From Planctomycetota bacterium (GTDB lineage: Bacteria > Planctomycetota > Brocadiia > JAJRTI01), in contig JAJRTI010000861.1 in NCBI GenBank assembly GCA_024278415.1, forward strand, positions 1 through 9,694: a stretch of 9,694 nt of DNA, given 5' to 3'. The notes below the pieces were generated by a model that worked only from the letters and a program-made list of their open reading frames with translations, was not told the origin of the DNA and did not search any database. This document shows positions 6,453 through 9,694 of the stretch, piece by piece (position 1 is the first letter of the stretch; each line of letters opens with the position of its first letter). The position numbers were made by a program, and so were the translations under genes.

Positions 6453-6572
6453 CCCAAACATCTTGAAATCCGGCAGATCCCGCATGCTGGCGCGCGCGGC
6501 TACCGACGCCGGAGCGGAACGCCTTCGCGTTCCGTCACGTCCAAGCATCGGAATGTGAAGGCATTCCGCTCC
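6410..6572. repeat. 24-bp palindromic repeat, two direct copies and one inverted
   Basis: Two identical 30-base direct repeats (6410-6439 and 6509-6538) each contain CGGAACGC-CTTC-GCGTTCCG, an 8-bp perfect hairpin. A third copy of the 24-base core lies inverted at 6549-6572 and differs at three places; one C-to-T change is matched by a G-to-A change on the other side, preserving the stem. Copies 2 and 3 can also pair with each other across a 14-base loop (6535-6548) into a stem of about 24 bp. With the hairpins at 6391-6452 this fills most of the 238-base spacer. A 10-base palindrome GAGCATGCTC (6576-6585) follows. No gene is seen here. Confidence 0.85.
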
Positions 6573-6604
6573 AGCGAGCATGCTCATCACGGAGTTTTTG
6601 TCCC

Positions 6605-7870
6605 ATGCGTTACACACTTGCATCCGCACTTCTGCTTGCCCATGCCGCGCTCGCGGCGCCCGAATATCGCCAAGTCCCGGCCAAGCTTTTCCGCGTGCGC
6701 GACGGGCTCGGCAACGTCTTCGCCAAGCTCGAGGCTGGCAAACCCGTGCGCATTGCGTACTTCGGCGGCAGCATCACCGCCGCGAACGGTTGGCGGCCCA
6801 AGACGCTGAAGTGGTTCCAGCAGCGCTACCCGAAGGCCAAGATCGAGCAGATCCACGCGGCCATCGGAGGCACCGGTTCGAACCTCGGCGCGTACCGCTG
6901 CCAGCAAGACGTGCTGCGCCACAAGCCGGACTTGGTCTTCGTTGAGTTCGCGGTCAACGACGGAGGCGCGTCGCCACAGAACATCTGGCGCAGCATGGAA
7001 GGCATCGTGCGGCAGATCTGGAAGGCCGACCCGACCATCGATATCTGCTACGTGTACACGCTGCACCTGAATATGATCAAGGATTACATGGCTGGCATGT
7101 GCCCGCGGTCCACGTCGGCCATGGAACAGCTCGCGGACCACTACGGCATCCCCTCGATCGACGTGGCGTTGCGAATCGTGCAGATGGCCCAGGAGGGCAA
7201 GGTCGTGTACAAGGTGCAGGATCTGACCGCCGCGGACAAGGCTGCCGGCAAGATCGGGTTCACGCGCGATAGCTGCCACCCCACGCCCGCCGGGCACAAC
7301 ATCTTCCGCGACGTGATTGCCGACGCGCTGGTCCAGATCGAGAAGCAATCCAAGCCCGGGCCGCACGCGCTCAAGGCGCCGTTCATCAAGGACAATTTAG
7401 AGGACGCGAAGCTCGCGCCGGTGAGCGAGTCCATGCTGACTGGAAGCTGGAAGAAGCTCGACCCCACCAAGGGACTGGGCCGTCGCTTCAGGAAATACAT
7501 GCCCGTGATCTGGGAGGGCGCGACGCCCGGAGACAAGCTGGCGTTTAAGTTCAAGGGTACCGAGGCCAAAATCTACGATATCGTTGGCCCGGACGGTGGG
7601 CAGGTGATCATCACCGTCGACGGCAAGACCCGGCCCAAGCCGCGGCCCCGGTTTGATTCTTACTGCCGTTATTGGCGCCTTCAGAGCTTCAGCGTCGCCT
7701 CCAAGTTGCCCGATACGGTGCACACCGTTATGCTCGAAATCCATCCCGAACAGCCCGACCGCTCGCGCGCCATGAAGCACGAGAAGAACCCCAACTTCGA
7801 CCGCTCGAAGTACGATGGCACGGTCGTGCGCGTGGGGTGGATCATGCTGAGGGGCGAACTCGTGGAGTAA
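6605..7870 (+). CDS. Secreted SGNH/GDSL-type hydrolase (probable carbohydrate esterase)
   Basis: A 421-residue exported protein. ATG 6605 follows GGAG at 6591-6594 and starts a signal peptide (MRYTLASALLLAHAALA, cleavage near residue 17-18). Residues 45-245 are an SGNH hydrolase: block I YFGGSIT (52-58) with nucleophile S56, block II glycine in GGTGSNLGAY (88-97), block III VEFAVND (113-119) with N118, and block V DSCH (222-225) giving the catalytic D222 and H225. Residues 280-421 look like a beta-sandwich (PGDKLAFKFKGTEAKIYDIVG), possibly a binding module. The family removes acyl, often acetyl, groups from polysaccharides; the exact substrate is not shown. All four catalytic blocks are intact. 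It fits with the exported barrel protein at 273-2375 in polysaccharide use, though they are 4 kb apart. It stops with TAA inside the first unit of the heptamer array. Confidence 0.9.
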   Translation: MRYTLASALLLAHAALAAPEYRQVPAKLFRVRDGLGNVFAKLEAGKPVRIAYFGGSITAANGWRPKTLKWFQQRYPKAKIEQIHAAIGGTGSNLGAYRCQQDVLRHKPDLVFVEFAVNDGGASPQNIWRSMEGIVRQIWKADPTIDICYVYTLHLNMIKDYMAGMCPRSTSAMEQLADHYGIPSIDVALRIVQMAQEGKVVYKVQDLTAADKAAGKIGFTRDSCHPTPAGHNIFRDVIADALVQIEKQSKPGPHALKAPFIKDNLEDAKLAPVSESMLTGSWKKLDPTKGLGRRFRKYMPVIWEGATPGDKLAFKFKGTEAKIYDIVGPDGGQVIITVDGKTRPKPRPRFDSYCRYWRLQSFSVASKLPDTVHTVMLEIHPEQPDRSRAMKHEKNPNFDRSKYDGTVVRVGWIMLRGELVE

Positions 7871-7978
7871 AGCGTAAGGAGTAAAACGTAAGCGCGAACC
7901 CTAGCACCGAACGTCGCCTGCATTCGTGTGCAGTTCCGTCCTCGCGGCTTACGTTTTACGCTTTACGTTTTACGTTTC
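7864..7978. repeat. Inverted array of 7-bp units overlapping a stop codon
   Basis: Four heptamers run directly (GGAGTAA, AGCGTAA, GGAGTAA, AACGTAA; 7864-7891) and four run inversely (TTACGTT, TTACGCT, TTACGTT, TTACGTT; 7949-7976). The innermost match is perfect over 13 bases: GTAAAACGTAAGC (7881-7893) with GCTTACGTTTTAC (7947-7959). The first unit contains the TAA of the hydrolase gene (7868-7870). The loop (7894-7946) holds a small hairpin CTGCA/TGCAG (7918-7933). It is likely a terminator or transcript-end stabiliser. The layout is like the octamer elements but the sequence is unrelated. Confidence 0.85.
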
Positions 7979-8016
7979 ACGCCCTGCTTCTTGCGCAAAC
8001 CGATAACAGCCCCATG

Positions 8017-8037
8017 AACCATTGACCATCAACCATT
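8017..8037. repeat. Three tandem heptamers (ACCAT type)
   Basis: AACCATT, GACCATC and AACCATT follow one another just upstream of the next gene's ribosome binding site. Short, but exact in period. The rest of the spacer 7979-8052 shows nothing else I can support apart from GGAG at 8043-8046. Confidence 0.5.
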
Positions 8038-8052
8038 TCCCCGGAGCCTCCC

Positions 8053-9465
8053 ATGCCCAAGCCAACGGACGTTCGCGCCATCGGAGCCGAACTCTACTTC
8101 CTGCCCGTCGAGACCCGCGTGCCCCTCAAGTTTGGCCACGAGACGGTCACACACGTGGTCTGTGCGCGCGCACGCGTACGCGTGGCCGATGCGCAAGGCA
8201 ACACCGCTGACGGCTGGGGCGAGACGCCACTGAGCGTCTCCTGGGTGTGGCCTTGCGACATGGGCTACGATGACCGGCAGGAGGTGCTCAAGGACTTCTG
8301 TATCATGCTGACTGACGTCTGGGCCAACTACGACGAGTGCGGCCATCCCATCGAGGTCGGCTGGGGCTTCGTCCAGTCCAAGCTTGCCGACCTGCTCAAG
8401 CAGTTCAACGCGGACCGCAAGCCCGACGAGCAGATGCCGTGGCTCGCGGCGCTTGTGTGCGGCTCCCTCTTCGACCTCGCGCTCCACGACGCGTACGGCA
8501 AGCTGCACCGCGTGCCGGTGTACGACACGTACAACGCCAACTATATGAACAAGGACCTCGCCGCGTTCATCACCCCAGCCGACGGAGCCGACGTGTCGTT
8601 CGAGGGCAAGTACCCCTGCGACTATCTCCTCCCCAACCCGCCCGCCCGCATGCCGGCATGGCACCTCGTGGGCGGCAAGGATCTGCTCGAAGAATCTGAG
8701 TTGACCGGCGAGGAGCCGGACGACGGCTACCCGGTGCTGCTGCCGGACTGGATCGAGCGCGACGGGCTCGACTGCCTGAAGGTGAAGCTGCGCGGCAACG
8801 ACGCGGAATGGGACTACGACCGGCTCGTGCGGTGCGGCGAAATCGCCATTGCCGGCGGAGCGAATTGGCTCACGTCGGACTTCAACTGCACGGTGACCGA
8901 CCCGTCGTATGTCAACGACATCCTCGACCGCCTCGTGCTGGAGCACCCGCGCATCTACGGCATGATTCTCTACGTGGAGCAGCCGTTCCCGTACGAGTTG
9001 GAGGAGAACCGCATCGACGTGCACAGCGTGAGCGCGCGCAAGCCGCTGTTCATGGACGAGAGCGCGCACGATTGGGAGCTGGCGAAGCTCGGCCGCGAGC
9101 TGGGCTGGACCGGCGTCGCACTGAAAACCTGCAAGACGCAGAGCGGCGCGCTGTTGACCACGTGCTGGGCCAAGGCGCACGGCATGACGCTCATGGTGCA
9201 GGACCTCACGAACCCCATGCTCGCGCAGGTCCCCCACTGCCTCCTCGCCGCGCACGCGGGCACGATTATGGGCGTGGAGACCAACGCGATGCAGTTCTAC
9301 CCCGAAGCGTCGCTCGCGGAGCAGGCCGTGCATCCCGGCTTGTACGTGCGCCGCGGCGGGTGCGTCGACCTCAGCACGCTCAGCGGCCCGGGCTTCGGCT
9401 ATCGCGTCGAGGAGATCCCGCGCGAGTTGCCCGAGGCCGCGTCGCGGGCAGGGAGTCTCGGGTGA
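8053..9465 (+). CDS. Enolase-superfamily enzyme, MR/MLE type
   Basis: A 470-residue cytoplasmic enzyme; ATG 8053 has GGAG at 8043-8046, 6 bases upstream. The superfamily abstracts a proton next to a carboxylate to form a Mg-stabilised enolate, leading to racemisation, cycloisomerisation or dehydration. The N-terminal capping domain runs from 1 to about 155, with ALHDAYGK (143-150) at the usual join. Barrel residues are the KVK pair K243/K245, metal ligands D276 (SDFN), E309 (VEQP) and D335 (MDES), and K358 (ALKTCK) as the opposite base. This KxK...D...E...D...K pattern is that of the muconate lactonizing enzyme subgroup. A segment of about 85 residues separates the cap and the first Lys (157-242, including MPAWHLVGGKDLLEESEL), longer than usual, which makes the protein about 100 residues longer than typical members. 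Substrate not determined; a role in sugar-acid or related catabolism is inferred from the neighbouring exported hydrolases. Confidence 0.9.
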   Translation: MPKPTDVRAIGAELYFLPVETRVPLKFGHETVTHVVCARARVRVADAQGNTADGWGETPLSVSWVWPCDMGYDDRQEVLKDFCIMLTDVWANYDECGHPIEVGWGFVQSKLADLLKQFNADRKPDEQMPWLAALVCGSLFDLALHDAYGKLHRVPVYDTYNANYMNKDLAAFITPADGADVSFEGKYPCDYLLPNPPARMPAWHLVGGKDLLEESELTGEEPDDGYPVLLPDWIERDGLDCLKVKLRGNDAEWDYDRLVRCGEIAIAGGANWLTSDFNCTVTDPSYVNDILDRLVLEHPRIYGMILYVEQPFPYELEENRIDVHSVSARKPLFMDESAHDWELAKLGRELGWTGVALKTCKTQSGALLTTCWAKAHGMTLMVQDLTNPMLAQVPHCLLAAHAGTIMGVETNAMQFYPEASLAEQAVHPGLYVRRGGCVDLSTLSGPGFGYRVEEIPRELPEAASRAGSLG

Positions 9466-9472
9466 GATTCCC

Positions 9473-9496
9473 TTGTGCCCGGAAAGGCTGTATACT
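9473..9496 (+). promoter_or_regulatory. Probable promoter for the terminal AlbA_2-like gene
   Basis: TATACT at 9491-9496 is a good -10 box. Upstream, TTCCCT (9468-9473) would give a 17-base spacer but is a poor -35, while TTGTGC (9473-9478) is a better match with only a 12-base spacer. Transcription would start near 9503, leaving a short leader that contains the AAGGAGG site. The gap from 9466 to 9519 holds nothing else. Confidence 0.45.
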
Positions 9497-9506
9497 GACG
9501 GCAGGC

Positions 9507-9513
9507 AAGGAGG
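9507..9513 (+). promoter_or_regulatory. Consensus Shine-Dalgarno site AAGGAGG
   Basis: A full AAGGAGG lies 6 bases before ATG 9520. The ATG at 9514 is in the same frame but directly abuts the site, so 9520 is the better start. A perfect site before a frame of only 14 codons is a sign that the following TAG interrupts a real gene. Confidence 0.7.
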
Positions 9514-9519
9514 ATGCTG

Positions 9520-9694
9520 ATGGATGACAATGAGCTTGAAGCGTTGCTTGACGACTTGGAGTAGGATCGAGTTGAGCGCAAAGCCTCCGCTTCGGAACGA
9601 AGCAAGATCAGGGAGGCCATCTGTGCGTTCGCGAACGACTTGCCCAACCATCGGGCTCCAGGGGCCATTCTGATAGGTGCGAATGACGATGGCA
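9520..9694 (+). pseudogene. AlbA_2 (Schlafen-like) domain gene with in-frame TAG, cut by window end
   Basis: From ATG 9520 the frame reads MDDNELEALLDDLE, then TAG (9562-9564), then continues open to the window edge as DRVERKASASERSKIREAIC, followed by AFANDLPNHRAPGAILIGAN and DDG. This is the N-terminus of the AlbA_2 / Schlafen AlbA-like putative DNA- or nucleotide-binding family, where relatives read LESDRVERK: the TAG takes the place of a Ser, one base from TCG. No ATG, GTG or TTG start lies soon after the TAG, so the downstream part cannot easily begin there. Codons such as CGA, GTT, GCT, CCA and ATA are commoner than in the neighbours, suggesting transfer or loss of constraint. Members often sit in defence-related or mobile regions. 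Whether it is a decayed gene, a sequencing error or a read-through gene cannot be settled; the 3' end is outside the window. Confidence 0.7.

Noticed and set aside
6363..6809. Open frame spanning the 6367-6604 spacer
   Set aside because: It is built from the palindromic repeats and runs into the hydrolase gene in the wrong frame; no ribosome binding site or family resemblance.
8029..9651. Long open frame on the - strand opposite the MR/MLE gene
   Set aside because: A shadow frame caused by high GC content; Val/Arg/His-rich with no motifs, opposite a gene with all catalytic residues intact.

Overview
The window is GC-rich bacterial DNA with compact genes, all on the + strand. The gene set is a secreted glycoside-hydrolase-like protein, a secreted SGNH esterase, a mandelate racemase/muconate lactonizing (MR/MLE) enzyme, a uroporphyrinogen-decarboxylase (UroD)-like protein and a PAS-SpoIIE phosphatase. 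Together with spacers packed with palindromic repeats, this suits an environmental, carbohydrate-degrading member of the Planctomycetota / Lentisphaerota / Hydrogenedentota type. That placement is an inference from gene flavour; there is no marker gene to confirm it.

Layout. 1-272: non-coding, with two hairpins and a TATAAT promoter. 273-2375: exported CBM4/9-like plus TIM-barrel protein. 2387-2482: inverted array of 8-bp units. 2499-3740: one UroD-like frame broken by an in-frame TGA at 3096-3098. 3747-3910: second copy of the 8-bp array, then another hairpin. 3941-5236: radical SAM protein of the spore-photoproduct-lyase-like type. 5251-6366: PAS plus PP2C/SpoIIE phosphatase, 14 bases downstream and probably co-transcribed. 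6367-6604: spacer with a 24-bp hairpin repeat in three copies. 6605-7870: exported SGNH/GDSL hydrolase. 7864-7978: inverted array of 7-bp units. 8053-9465: MR/MLE-type enolase-superfamily enzyme. 9473-9496: promoter. 9520 to the window end: start of an AlbA_2 (Schlafen-like) gene interrupted by an in-frame TAG at codon 15.

How the genes may work together. The glycoside-hydrolase-like protein, the SGNH esterase and the enolase-superfamily enzyme could cover polymer attack, deacylation and downstream acid-sugar chemistry, but each spacer carries its own structured element, so they are not clearly one operon. The SPL-like enzyme and the phosphatase form a tighter pair and suggest a stress or DNA-damage link.

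Most notable points: (1) the in-frame TGA in a UroD-like gene that otherwise reads through intact, and a second gene with an in-frame TAG; (2) every spacer over 100 bases between intact genes holds a different but architecturally similar inverted-repeat element directly after a stop codon, some with paired substitutions that preserve the stem. No RNA genes, CRISPR array or insertion-sequence transposase were seen.
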